A stretch of 64,000 nucleotides of DNA from SZUA-35 sp964351995 (GTDB lineage: Bacteria; Actinomycetota; Acidimicrobiia; Acidimicrobiales; SZUA-35): the NCBI GenBank assembly GCA_964351995.1, contig CAYGQE010000020.1:1-64000 (forward strand), in the 5' to 3' direction. The position numbers were made by a program, and so were the translations under genes. This document shows positions 8,092 to 16,943 of this stretch, in pieces; positions within the stretch are counted from its first letter, which is position 1, and each line of letters begins with the position of its first letter. The notes beneath the pieces were generated by a model. It saw only the letters and a program-made list of their open reading frames with translations, did not search any database and was not told the DNA's origin.

Positions 8092-8499
8092 TCAGAGTGA
8101 GCCGACGAGCATCATCAGCGGTCCCAGCCAGAACGGCCACGTGAGGAACAACGTCGGAAGCGTTCGGTACCCGTCCGGCACGAATCGGAGAAGACAGACA
8201 ATCGTTGCGACGATGTACGCCACGACGCCAACACCCAGGAACACCAACACGCCGAACATGATCGATCCGAGTCCGTCCCAGCTGCCTGGGTCGTCGTTGG
8301 CAGCCACGGCCAAGAAGCCGAGAATTCCGGCTCCTACTCCAGCTCCGAGGGATGCGATCAGCGAGCAAGCGAAGGCGAGCAGGGTCTTTCCAATGATCTC
8401 GACCGCTGTCGGCGCCGAGCTGGCCGAGCCACCGATCCCCCGACTGACGTATTCCACCGTTGCCGTCGTCGCAGGAGGCGGTGCACTTGAATCGAGCAT
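8092..8499 (-). CDS. Small membrane protein of unknown function
   Basis: I do not recognise this protein. From the ATG at 8499 it has 135 residues: a Ser/Ala/Pro-rich cytosolic leader, then three predicted transmembrane helices (IIGKTLLAFACSLIASLGAG with its continuation, IMFGVLVFLGVGVVAYIVAT, and LFLTWPFWLGPLMMLVGS). The same frame stays open upstream to about 8630 with a protein-like composition (GLFLVQFDGKEVDHHD). It has no ATG, GTG or TTG there, so a CTG start or lost 5' end is possible. Upstream on the same strand is the pyrF fragment. Confidence 0.55.
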   Translation of the reverse strand: MLDSSAPPPATTATVEYVSRGIGGSASSAPTAVEIIGKTLLAFACSLIASLGAGVGAGILGFLAVAANDDPGSWDGLGSIMFGVLVFLGVGVVAYIVATIVCLLRFVPDGYRTLPTLFLTWPFWLGPLMMLVGSL

Positions 8500-8602
8500 G
8501 TCGTGATGGTCGACCTCTTTGCCGTCGAACTGAACCAGGAAAAGCCCCCAAGATCGATTGGGGAATTCCTTCGTCCGTGCAGAGGTGACCCCAACCAGCC
8601 GC

Positions 8603-8791
8603 TCATCGGGCAGTGGCGAGGTCCTCGTTCATAGCATCGAGGGCGGCTCGTGCGTGGTCAGCGAACTCGGCCTCTGCTTCGGGCTGGGCCTGCCAGGCGC
8701 CAATGATGGCGCGACTCGAGCTGACGAGGATGCCCGAGCTGTCGGGCCTGGCACCAGCAACCGAGTTGGCCGCGCTCCCGCCCTGCGCCCC
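8603..8791 (-). CDS. pyrF: Orotidine 5'-phosphate decarboxylase, C-terminal fragment
   Basis: The last 62 residues of what looks like a type-2 OMP decarboxylase (UMP synthesis), cut by the scaffold gap. Visible family features are the phosphate-binding segment GAQGG, and SSGILVSSSRAIIGAW, which matches the C-terminal strand-helix of this enzyme class. The chain ends in ALDAMNEDLATAR. The N-terminal two thirds are missing. Sequence on the other side of the gap does not continue the enzyme. The truncation is therefore most likely an assembly problem rather than biology. The call rests on a short region. Confidence 0.55.
   Translation of the reverse strand, partial: GAQGGSAANSVAGARPDSSGILVSSSRAIIGAWQAQPEAEAEFADHARAALDAMNEDLATAR
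8737..8791. repeat. 55-base direct repeat, left copy at gap edge
   Basis: These 55 bases are identical to 8892-8946. They end exactly at the first N, lie inside the pyrF fragment, and look like an unmerged contig overlap rather than a biological repeat. Confidence 0.9.
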
Positions 8792-8891
8792 NNNNNNNNN
8801 NNNNNNNNNNNNNNNNNNNNNNNNNNNNNNNNNNNNNNNNNNNNNNNNNNNNNNNNNNNNNNNNNNNNNNNNNNNNNNNNNNNNNNNNNNN
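8792..8891. other. Scaffold gap of 100 N
   Basis: Exactly 100 ambiguous bases, the conventional length for a gap of unknown size. Any reading frame drawn through it is artificial. The missing DNA should include the 5' two thirds of pyrF. Confidence 0.98.
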
Positions 8892-8946
8892 AGCTGTCGG
8901 GCCTGGCACCAGCAACCGAGTTGGCCGCGCTCCCGCCCTGCGCCCC
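8892..8946. repeat. 55-base direct repeat, right copy at gap edge
   Basis: Identical to 8737-8791 and beginning at the first base after the Ns. Collapsing the two copies does not restore a full pyrF frame. Confidence 0.9.
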
Positions 8947-8989
8947 TATTTCGCTTGCGCCCCGCCATCCCGATCGACAACCTGTGCCG

Positions 8990-9562
8990 GTGGATCAAAC
9001 GATCACCGTCGAGACCGAGCGGCTCATCATCCGCCCCCCAGCCGAGGCCGATCGGCCGAAGTTCGTCAAAATGTTCATGAATCCGGAGTTCACGGTGTTC
9101 TCCGATGGTGTGCACGACCTCGAGTCCGCCAACGCCCGCTTCGATCGCATGCTGACGCTGGCATCTGCCGTCCCCTACGCCAAGCAACCCATCATCGAGC
9201 GAGCGACGAGCACGATCGTTGGCTACACCGGCGTCGGCACCGTCATCCTCAATGGCCTGGACCCGCTCGACCGACTCGAATGGGGTTGGCGGTTGATGCC
9301 GGAAGCGCGAGGCCGAGGCTTCGCCACCGAGGCAGCGGAGGCGCTCCTCGCCGTTGCTGATCAACACGACGATGGCGAGATGTTGTGCATCATCGACGTC
9401 GCCAACCTGCCATCACGCCGAGTTGCCGACAAGCTCGGGTTTCAGCATTGGCGTCAATTCAGCTGGCCGGCTGATCCGGTGACGTGCGACGTACTCACGA
9501 GACCGATCGGCGCGGGTGGCCCGCCGCTGCTCGCCCCTGATGAGCCCACTTGGTCGAGATGA
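8990..9562 (+). CDS. GNAT N-acetyltransferase (RimJ/RimL type)
   Basis: About 190 residues from a GTG at 8990. The opening TVETERLIIRPPAEADRPKF is the classic start of the Acetyltransf_3 family. Motif A is MPEARGRGFATEAAEALL, where RGRGFA holds the acetyl-CoA pyrophosphate, and the C-terminal NLPSRRVADKLGF is motif B. Members acetylate ribosomal protein N-termini, tRNAs or small molecules; the target is unknown. A second GTG two codons upstream is also possible. The open frame continues upstream only through the gap and should not be used. Confidence 0.82.
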   Translation: MDQTITVETERLIIRPPAEADRPKFVKMFMNPEFTVFSDGVHDLESANARFDRMLTLASAVPYAKQPIIERATSTIVGYTGVGTVILNGLDPLDRLEWGWRLMPEARGRGFATEAAEALLAVADQHDDGEMLCIIDVANLPSRRVADKLGFQHWRQFSWPADPVTCDVLTRPIGAGGPPLLAPDEPTWSR

Positions 9563-9586
9563 GTTCGGAACATTAGCGTTCCGCAG

Positions 9587-10513
9587 ATGCCGGACTCCTT
9601 GCAGCAACCCGTCCCCCTCACTCACGACGATCTGGCGGGTTCGATCGCTGTGGTCACCGGTGGCGGAGACGGGATCGGCAGGGCACTCACCGTGCGGTTG
9701 GCCGAGCTCGGCTGCCACGTTGCTGCCTGCGACATCAATGATGAGCGACTCGCTGCCACCAAGGTGCTGGCCGACGCAGCAGCCCCCGACGGGACACGCG
9801 TCACGGTTCACCACTGCGACGTTGCCCACGAGCCCGACATGCTCGCCTTCCGCGATGCCGTCAAGGCCGAGCACGACACCAACCATGTCGACCTCGTCTT
9901 CTTGAACGCGGGCGTCGCCGGTGGCGGCAGCATGTTCGCTGATTCCCGGGAAGCGTGGGAGCTGACGTTCGGCGTGTGCTGGTTCGGCGTCTACTTCGGC
10001 AGCCGGGCGTTCCTTCCCCTGCTGGTCGAGTCTGAGAAGGGCCACTTGATCAACACGAGCAGCGTCAACGGATTCCACGCATCGCTCGGCCCCACTCGAC
10101 CGCACACCTCCTACAGCGCCGCCAAGTTCGCGGTGAAGGGATTCTCCGAAGCACTCATCACCGACTTGCGAGTCAACGCTCCTCACGTCGGCGTCTCGGT
10201 CGTGATGCCGGGCCACATCGGCACCGGCATTGCCGAGAACACCGTGACCGCCCACGCCGAGGACGAGACGACGAGGCAGTACGGCGAGCTCAGCAAGATC
10301 TTCCGGGATTCGGCGATCACCTCTGCAGAGGAAGCAGCCGAGGTCATGATCAACGGAGCGATGGCCAGGCAATGGCGCATTCTCGTCGGTCCGGATGCTG
10401 TGCAACTCGATGAAGCCGTGCGGGCCGATCCCGAACAGGCCTACGAGGCTGAGTTTGCGGCAGCGGTTGCGGAGTCCAGAGAAGGCTTGCGGTCGCCAGG
10501 AGGCACGTCATGA
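9587..10513 (+). CDS. Short-chain dehydrogenase/reductase
   Basis: A 308-residue classical SDR. The cofactor motif is VVTGGGDGIGRAL near residue 25; VFLNAGVAGGG is the NAG motif; the catalytic Ser is in LINTSSVNGF and the Tyr/Lys pair in SYSAAKFAVKGFSEAL. The acidic end of strand two (ACDIND) predicts NAD(H) preference. It overlaps the BVMO gene by four bases (ATGA). An alcohol dehydrogenase feeding a ketone to a Baeyer-Villiger monooxygenase is a common arrangement, so this enzyme probably makes the BVMO substrate. Confidence 0.85.
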   Translation: MPDSLQQPVPLTHDDLAGSIAVVTGGGDGIGRALTVRLAELGCHVAACDINDERLAATKVLADAAAPDGTRVTVHHCDVAHEPDMLAFRDAVKAEHDTNHVDLVFLNAGVAGGGSMFADSREAWELTFGVCWFGVYFGSRAFLPLLVESEKGHLINTSSVNGFHASLGPTRPHTSYSAAKFAVKGFSEALITDLRVNAPHVGVSVVMPGHIGTGIAENTVTAHAEDETTRQYGELSKIFRDSAITSAEEAAEVMINGAMARQWRILVGPDAVQLDEAVRADPEQAYEAEFAAAVAESREGLRSPGGTS

Positions 10514-12318
10514 CGACAACGGATGCGCCGTTCACCGAACTCGAGCGGGCCGCCATGCGCGAGAAGTATCGGGAGGAGCGGGACAAGAGGGTTCGCACTG
10601 ACGGCAACGAGCAATACATCGAGGTGACGGGCGACTTCTCGAACTTCGTCGAGGACCCCTACATCGATGCGCCCATCGAGCGAGAGCCGCTGACTGACGA
10701 GGTCGACGTGGTCGTGATCGGCGGCGGTTTCGGGGGCCTCCTCACCGCAGCTCGGTTGCGAGAGTCAGGGATCGACGACGTTCGCATCGTCGAGAAGGGC
10801 GGCGACTTCGGGGGCACGTGGTACTGGAATCGCTATCCGGGTGCGATGTGCGACGTGGAGTCCTACGTCTACCTGCCGCTGCTGGAAGAGGTCGGCTACA
10901 TCCCGACCGAGAAGTATGCGAAAGCCAAAGAGATCCTGGCTCACAGTCGCGCCATCGGCGAGCACTTCGGGCTCTACGACAACGCTCTGTTCCAGACCGA
11001 GGTGACCGAGACCCGCTGGGATGAGGCCACAAGCCGGTGGATCGTGTCGACGACCAAGGGTGACGCCATCCGTGCTCGGTTCGTGGCCATGGCCAACGGT
11101 CCGCTCCATCGACCCAAGTTGCCGGGCATCGAGGGCATCAACGACTACGCCGGTCACACGTTCCACACCAGTCGATGGGACTACAACTACACCGGCGGTC
11201 ACCCCGATGGTGATCTCTCGAACCTGGCAGACAAGCGCGTGGGGATCATCGGGACCGGGGCGACCGCGGTGCAGTGTGTGCCTCACCTGGGTGAGGGCGC
11301 ACAGGAGCTGTTCGTGTTCCAGCGCACACCGTCGTGTGTGGATGTTCGCGACAACCGCCCGACCGACCCGGAGTGGGCTGCAAGCCTCGAGCCTGGTTGG
11401 CACAAGGATCGGATGGACAACTTCAACGAGCTGGTGTCCGGCCGTCCGCAGGCGGTCGACCTCGTGGATGACGGCTGGACCGACATCATCGGCAACCTCA
11501 TGAAGCTCGCCCGGTCCAGCAGCGACGAACTGACCGAGAACCGGCTCGGTGAACTGCTTGAAATCGCCGACCTGCAGAAGATGAACGAGATTCGAGATCG
11601 GGTCGACGCGATCATCGATGATCCCGCCGTCGCCGAGTCACTGAAGCCCTACTACCGGCAGTTCTGCAAGCGGCCGTGTTTCCACGACGACTACCTCGAC
11701 ACGTTCACCCGTCCGAACGTCACACTGGTCGACACCGATGGGCAGGGCATCGACCGCATCACCGGACGCGGCATCGTGGCCAACGGCGTCGAGTACGAGC
11801 TCGACTGCATCATCTTTGCCACGGGCTTCGAAGTCGGCACCGGCTACTCACGGCGGGCTGGTTACGAGATCATCGGCCGAGAAGGACGCACACTGACCGA
11901 ACACTGGGACGGCGGCGTTCGCACGCTCTACGGCATCCACAGCGCCGGATTCCCGAACAACTTCGTCTTGAGTCCCAGCCAGGGCGGATTCACAGTGAAC
12001 TACCCACACATGCTCGATGAACTCGCCGTGCACATCGCTCACATCATCGGCCACGCACTGAACAACGATGTGGTGACGGTCGAGGTCACACCAGAAGCCG
12101 AGCAAGCGTGGATCGACACGATCATTCGCAAGGCCAGACAGTCAGCAGCGTTCCAGGAGAGCTGCACCCCCGGCTACTACAACAACGAGGGCAAGCCATC
12201 GGAGCGGGCACAGCAGAACGCTTCGTACGGCGGCGGATCGATGTCGTTCTTCCGCATTCTGGATCGGTGGCGGACCGAGGGTTCATTCGATGGCCTGACG
12301 CTTGGCGTTCGTTCGTAG
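10510..12318 (+). CDS. Baeyer-Villiger flavin monooxygenase
   Basis: A 602-residue class B flavoprotein monooxygenase. FAD motif GGGFGGLLTAARL begins at 71; the GGTWYWNRYPGAMCD segment typical of cyclohexanone/steroid-type BVMOs follows; the BVMO fingerprint appears as YAGHTFHTSRWD (213-224); the NADP motif GIIGTGATAVQ is near 245. Length and the extended N-terminus of about 60 residues match the phenylacetone/cyclopentadecanone-type group. It probably converts a cyclic or branched ketone to a lactone or ester with NADPH and oxygen. It is translationally coupled to the SDR upstream. The actual ketone cannot be inferred. Confidence 0.88.
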   Translation: MTTTDAPFTELERAAMREKYREERDKRVRTDGNEQYIEVTGDFSNFVEDPYIDAPIEREPLTDEVDVVVIGGGFGGLLTAARLRESGIDDVRIVEKGGDFGGTWYWNRYPGAMCDVESYVYLPLLEEVGYIPTEKYAKAKEILAHSRAIGEHFGLYDNALFQTEVTETRWDEATSRWIVSTTKGDAIRARFVAMANGPLHRPKLPGIEGINDYAGHTFHTSRWDYNYTGGHPDGDLSNLADKRVGIIGTGATAVQCVPHLGEGAQELFVFQRTPSCVDVRDNRPTDPEWAASLEPGWHKDRMDNFNELVSGRPQAVDLVDDGWTDIIGNLMKLARSSSDELTENRLGELLEIADLQKMNEIRDRVDAIIDDPAVAESLKPYYRQFCKRPCFHDDYLDTFTRPNVTLVDTDGQGIDRITGRGIVANGVEYELDCIIFATGFEVGTGYSRRAGYEIIGREGRTLTEHWDGGVRTLYGIHSAGFPNNFVLSPSQGGFTVNYPHMLDELAVHIAHIIGHALNNDVVTVEVTPEAEQAWIDTIIRKARQSAAFQESCTPGYYNNEGKPSERAQQNASYGGGSMSFFRILDRWRTEGSFDGLTLGVRS

Positions 12319-12353
12319 TTGTTTGCGAGCGCCTACCGCAGACGTCCCCGAGC

Positions 12354-12887
12354 TCAGCCTGAAACCAGGTCATCAAGTGTGGCAAGCGAAGCAGAGAGAC
12401 CGGCAGCCGACTGCTCCATGAACGTCACGGGGTCTTCTGGCTCGGCCAAATTGACGCTCATGGTCATGAGGGTGTGTCCGTTCGCGGCTGGTTCGAACGT
12501 GAGCGTTTGCGCTGACGGTGGCCCTGTCGGTTCTGTTGTCCCCATCACGAACCATTCGTTGGCATCGAGGCGGCCGGGCCTGTCGATACGGGTGTAGGTG
12601 CCGTGCCACGCCATCGGCCCGAAGTCGGGTACCACCATCACGTAGTGGTACTGACCGCCTTGCTCGGCGTCTGACTCGCAGGTCGTCAGTTCCGAACCCG
12701 CCGGCGCGCCTGAGGGGAACCACACCCGGAGATCGGCGGGGTCGGTGAATGCCTGGAAGATGCGTTCCGGCGGTGCCCCGAACGCTCGGGTGCATTCATA
12801 GGACGAGCCGTCCTCTGAGATGCTGAACAAGGCGGAAACCTTGCGGCCATCGAGTGTCGACAGGTCGGGGGTCGGCGATTCGGTCAT
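12354..12887 (-). CDS. SRPBCC/AHSA1-like START-fold protein
   Basis: A 177-residue protein of the activator-of-Hsp90-like SRPBCC fold. The signature helix APPERIFQAFTDPADLRVWF with the following beta strands is visible. Later, TRIDRPGRLDANEWFV and HTLMTMSVNL form the last strands of the hydrophobic cavity. Members bind lipophilic ligands or act with ArsR regulators; no function is assigned here. The ATG at 12887 is preferred, with GGAG upstream, over an in-frame codon at 12926. It is convergent with the BVMO gene. Confidence 0.75.
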   Translation of the reverse strand: MTESPTPDLSTLDGRKVSALFSISEDGSSYECTRAFGAPPERIFQAFTDPADLRVWFPSGAPAGSELTTCESDAEQGGQYHYVMVVPDFGPMAWHGTYTRIDRPGRLDANEWFVMGTTEPTGPPSAQTLTFEPAANGHTLMTMSVNLAEPEDPVTFMEQSAAGLSASLATLDDLVSG

Positions 12888-13405
12888 GGTCGGTACTCCG
12901 TGGGGGATTGTTGACTCAGATGCCACGAGTTGGTCCAGTACGTCGAAGCTCGGGCATCAGTTGATAGCAGAGAGCCGGGAGCATCTCGGTGCGATCACAT
13001 GAGCGGTGAAACTGGGGCGCCGCACTCAGCTTGGAGTCCACCGGGCGCGTCGCATCGCTTGACCAAGAAGCAAAGGCCGATGGTTCGCTGCTGACCGAAG
13101 CTGATCTTGCGGTTGAGAGTGAGGTCAAGGCAGTGGGGGTCGGGTGGCGCGGCTCACCTGATTTCAAGAGCGTTGCCAGCACGGCGGGCTCCTACGACTC
13201 GAGTTCATGTTTGGCAAACACCTCGTCGAGGAGGAGGGGACGAATCATCCGGTCGAGCCGGCCGATGATCGACATTTCGGAGATGTCGGCACAGGGACGT
13301 TCTCGGTTCGCTGCTCGACAATAGATACGTCTAATTTAATTTAACTTGATTCAACAATTTTCGTTGAGCGTTAACAACCGAATATGTGTTCGATTAGGTT
13401 GATCC
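12888..13405. other. Gene-poor region between SRPBCC gene and DUF222 remnant
   Basis: About 520 bases with no convincing gene. It holds a possible inositol-phosphatase-like remnant (13031-13130) and a 27-codon minus-strand frame (13192-13275, starting MSIIGRLDRMIRP) that I do not recognise. An AT-rich stretch at 13322-13400 could be the promoter of the DUF222 gene. Base composition drops in GC toward 13330, unlike its surroundings. Confidence 0.6.
13031..13130 (+). pseudogene. Possible inositol monophosphatase-type remnant
   Basis: One frame reads EAKADGSLLTEADLAVES, which fits the KxDGSxVTxADxAVE signature of inositol-phosphatase and histidinol-phosphatase enzymes near their N-terminus. Nothing else of the family is seen on either side and there is no proper start, so this would be a tiny remnant. 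It could be coincidence. Confidence 0.3.
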
Positions 13406-14304
13406 ATGAAGGGAGGAAGCCTCGATGTCACCAACTCGCTGCGACAGCTGCGCCAAGCCGTCTCCGCCACCGATCTTTCTGGCCATGACGCTTCCTCGCT
13501 CCGTTCACTCATTGGTGAGCTTCGCCTGACCGAGCGCAGCCTCAGAGCTCTCGGCGTGAAGGCCGCCCGCCAAAGCGACGCACTCGCCGCCGAGGGATCA
13601 GCGCCCGACGCAGAAGAAACACTCCTCGGCTCCGGCGACGTCTCCGGCTCAACCGCCCGCAAAGAACGCGACCGCAGTCGAATCGCCGACGCCATCCCCC
13701 AAGCCGGAAACGCACTCGACGAAGGCACCATTGGCGCCGAACACCTCGACGCAATCTCCAACGCAGCGTCGTGGTCGACAGCGACACCTTCACCAACGGC
13801 CCCCACAACCACTCCACACGAGAAACCGTCGACGGCGAACCACTCGCCTACGAAACCATCCGCCGACTCTGCTGCGACGCCTTGATCCGCAACGTCGTCC
13901 TCGACAACGACGGCACACCCATCAACGTCGGCCGCCAACACCGCACCGCCACCAAGCGCCAATGGGTCGCCGTCGAAGCCATCTACTCCTGCTGCGCCTG
14001 GGCCGGCTGCGACCGCCCCATCACATGGTGTCAAGGTATTCGCCTTCGGCGAAACTCGAGTTGCTCGCTGCGCTCACAACATCGCCCCAACAGACACCTC
14101 ACCACCGACAACCTCATCCCACTCTGCAGCCGACACCACCACGCCGTCCACGAAGGCCAATGGACCATCAAACCGTTACCAGACCGCACCCTCCGGATCT
14201 TCACCCCAGACGGCAAAGCCCACGGCACAACAACACCTGACCGCCTCTCCGGACAAGACACCTCAGCGCCACCGCCAGGCAACCGACAACCTGACAACAA
14301 CTGA
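13406..14304 (+). pseudogene. DUF222/HNH endonuclease (13E12-type), disrupted
   Basis: Two halves of one gene in different frames. The first (from ATG 13406) encodes a DUF222 N-terminus (VTNSLRQLRQAVSATDLSGH, then GTIGAEHLDAISNAAS). The second frame, from about 13771, resumes with VVDSDTFTNGPHNHSTRETV and the HNH C-terminus (GRQHRTATKRQWVAVEA, LIPLCSRHHHAVHEGQWTIK). Intact family members are about 400-500 residues, so roughly 150 codons are missing at the junction near 13765, with a frame change. In the HNH domain the histidine pair expected after TWC is replaced by a palindrome-rich stretch. These genes are multicopy and behave like repeats in actinobacteria. No nuclease activity is expected. 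Confidence 0.8.
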
Positions 14305-14354
14305 GACTCTTCAGGGCTCGGCGCTTTTGCGCGCCCGGGCTCACGTGCGAAGGG

Positions 14355-15551
14355 TCAAACAGGCGCTGCTGCTTGTTTGCCCGAGGAGGCCGAGAACCAG
14401 AACCACAATCCGGCCACACCGATGAACGCAGCGTTCACCCCGATGGCGAACGGAATCCCCACGCCGTCGGCGAGCCAACCGCTCAAGACAGGCGAGCCGA
14501 CCACGCCGATGTCGCCGAAGGTTCGATACATCCCCATTGCCGCACCACGCTGATCCTCCTCGACCAAGTTGGCCACGTACGCGGCAGGGGCCGGGCCAGT
14601 GACACTCGAGCCCACGGCCGAGATCGTGAGGCCAATGATGAAGACAGTCAGACTGTCGGCCACCGACACGATCCCGATGCCCACGCTGATCATGAGCGCA
14701 GTCGGTACGATCAGCACCTTGGGTCCGAACCGATCCGCCGCCCACCCGGCGGGCCAGATGAGCACCATCCCGATCACTCCGAGCACCGTGAACAACACCC
14801 CGAGCTCGGCCACTTGCACGTCGAAGACCTGATTGAGCTGCAGCGGCACGAGGGTCTGGCGAACCCCGGCACGAATCGAGAACACACCAATCGACACGAA
14901 GCCAACGGCGAGGAAGTCAGATGACTTCAGCAGGGCGAATCGAGAGATCTTCGGCTGATCCAACGCTCGCTCAGCAGCCGAAGCACGCGCCTCGGCGTCG
15001 AGCGTTTCCGGCAATCGGACGTAGCCGTACAGGCCGGTGAGCAGTGCGCCGACGGCCACGACATAGAACGGCGTCGACAGCGAGTAGGCATCGGCCAGCA
15101 GGCCACCCAGCGCAGGACCGAAGCCGACCCCGACCAGTAGCGCCCCCTGGTTGGTGGCGATGAAGCGACCCCGCTGGTCTGGCTCGGCGATGTCGAGGAG
15201 ATAGATCTGGGCACCGGTCATGTAGAGGCCAGACCCCAGACCGGCGACGAATCGAAAGGCGAGGAGGGTCCAGATGTCCCCTGACACGCCCGAACCCGCC
15301 ATGCCTATGGCCGTGATCAGCGGTCCACCGATCAGCAAGGTTCGGCGTCCCCTCCGGTCGGCGAAGACCCCGGCGGGCACGTTGGTGACCAGACGTGCCA
15401 GCCCGAATGCGGTGACCGTGGCGCCAATCATGGCCGTCGAGACACCAAAGGTGTCGGCGTAGAGCGGCAACACGGGGCTGATCACACCCTGGCCGGCCAT
15501 CACCATGACGGTCGATACGCAGATGGCGATGAGCCGTTCGTACTTCCTCAC
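14355..15551 (-). CDS. MFS transporter
   Basis: A 398-residue major facilitator with about twelve hydrophobic segments. The loop 2-3 motif appears as FADRRGRRTLLIGG, and motif C-like glycines lie in the fifth helix. Sequence ALLVGVGFGPALGGLLAD marks the drug-exporter-type DHA1 group. The substrate is unknown. It is followed on the same strand, 60 bases upstream in coordinate terms, by a second unrelated MFS gene; both may be exporters. No regulator adjoins them. Confidence 0.85.
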   Translation of the reverse strand: MRKYERLIAICVSTVMVMAGQGVISPVLPLYADTFGVSTAMIGATVTAFGLARLVTNVPAGVFADRRGRRTLLIGGPLITAIGMAGSGVSGDIWTLLAFRFVAGLGSGLYMTGAQIYLLDIAEPDQRGRFIATNQGALLVGVGFGPALGGLLADAYSLSTPFYVVAVGALLTGLYGYVRLPETLDAEARASAAERALDQPKISRFALLKSSDFLAVGFVSIGVFSIRAGVRQTLVPLQLNQVFDVQVAELGVLFTVLGVIGMVLIWPAGWAADRFGPKVLIVPTALMISVGIGIVSVADSLTVFIIGLTISAVGSSVTGPAPAAYVANLVEEDQRGAAMGMYRTFGDIGVVGSPVLSGWLADGVGIPFAIGVNAAFIGVAGLWFWFSASSGKQAAAPV

Positions 15552-15611
15552 GCTCTGTTCTCTCCCACGCAGTGCTCCCGGCAGAACCGACGAAAGAGCG
15601 TCTGCGCTCGG

Positions 15612-16820
15612 TCACTCTACTGTCCGGCCCGTTCTCGTTCGAACGCTGGCGGCGTCGCGTGCCTGGCGAATCGACAGTGCAGCGCCGGCAGCCGAAGCCA
15701 TGACGATGACCGATGCCCACCGTCGTTCACCCGTGACGTCGGCGATCACGCCCGCCAGTGCAGGGCCGAGCGCTCCCGCGAGCATCATCAGGGCGCCGTA
15801 GAAACCCATGGTCGCTCCGAGACTCTCCGCATCGAAGAGCTCTTGGGACTTGATCCCCTGCAGAGGACTGAACGCCCCAATGCCAAACCCGGCGACAACG
15901 GCGAAGGCCAACGCCGTTGGTCGATCGTCGGCGATTGCCAGCAGCGCTCCCCCGAAGCCGATCGCCGAGAACGCCAGCACCAACGCCCGGTCGATGCCGA
16001 GGCGGGCAAGCAACGGGGTCAGCGGCAGCCGACCACCGAGCTGCGCGAAACCTCGAACCCCGGCGAACGTTGCGGCCGTGGCCGCCGGGAGCCCAAGCGC
16101 GGTCATGGTCGGCACTTGATAGACGAGCATCGTCGACATGGCGATGCCGCCGCAGCTGACCGCCGCAGCAAACCATCGGGGAGCACCAGGGGCGATTGCG
16201 GTGGCGACCACGACCCGCATCGGAGGCCGAACAACCGTCGCACCAGCACGCTGATCAGCTTGGGCACCGGGCAGGAAGGTGGCTCCGGCCAAGAAGGCAA
16301 CGGTTGCTGACAACGCCAGCACGCGAACCGTTGCCCGCCAACCCAGATCGGCGACGAGCACGGCGGTCAGCGGCAGGTAGATCGCTGAGGCAAGAGCTCC
16401 CCAGATGGTGAGCACGGCAATCGCCTTCGCTGGCGCCTGCGGATTGAGCCTGACCACGGTGGTCATGGTGACGTGATAAAAGCCGAACGCTCCGAGTGCC
16501 CCCTGTCCGAGAGCGGCTGCGACGACGAACACCGCCGCATTCGGCGCCACCGAGGCAATCCCGAGCGAGACCCCGGACAACACGCCGGCGATCACGAAGA
16601 CCAATCGGTGGCCGACCTGATCCAACAAGCGGCCTCCGAAGAGCGAACCAATGCCCGTCACCAGAATGCCGATCGAGAACGCCGAGGCCAGTGTCGACTC
16701 CCGCCAACCGGTGTCGACACGGATCGGATCGAGCAAGACGCCGAAGCTGTAGTACCAGGCGCCATACGCGCAAATCGTGACGATGCCGAGCATTGCGGTC
16801 ACTCGATGATTGACCAGCAC
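15612..16820 (-). CDS. MFS transporter, second
   Basis: A 402-residue major facilitator beginning LVNHRVTAMLGIVTICAYGA. The YSFGVLLDPIRVDTGW segment and the short GGRLLDQVGHR loop resemble the OFA/monocarboxylate-type branch rather than the drug-exporter type of its neighbour. About twelve hydrophobic helices are present. The substrate is unknown; a small acid is possible. It is divergent from the copper-handling operon across about 120 bases, so the two promoters share that interval. Confidence 0.82.
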   Translation of the reverse strand: MLVNHRVTAMLGIVTICAYGAWYYSFGVLLDPIRVDTGWRESTLASAFSIGILVTGIGSLFGGRLLDQVGHRLVFVIAGVLSGVSLGIASVAPNAAVFVVAAALGQGALGAFGFYHVTMTTVVRLNPQAPAKAIAVLTIWGALASAIYLPLTAVLVADLGWRATVRVLALSATVAFLAGATFLPGAQADQRAGATVVRPPMRVVVATAIAPGAPRWFAAAVSCGGIAMSTMLVYQVPTMTALGLPAATAATFAGVRGFAQLGGRLPLTPLLARLGIDRALVLAFSAIGFGGALLAIADDRPTALAFAVVAGFGIGAFSPLQGIKSQELFDAESLGATMGFYGALMMLAGALGPALAGVIADVTGERRWASVIVMASAAGAALSIRQARDAASVRTRTGRTVE

Positions 16821-16943
16821 GCACTGACCCTACGTCTCCCCGGGGTTCGCCACGATTCCCACGCCCGTCGGTACCCGCCTCGATATGCGCCGAGACGTAC
16901 GTCACGGCAAGAAAAGTGACAACCGATGGAACTCTGACGCCAC

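Noticed and set aside
8558..9562. Reading frame running through the N gap into the GNAT gene
   Set aside because: The gap length is unknown and the left part is antisense to pyrF, so the frame is artificial.
13192..13275. 27-codon minus-strand frame starting MSIIGRLDRMIRP
   Set aside because: Too short and unrecognised; kept only as a note in the gene-poor region.
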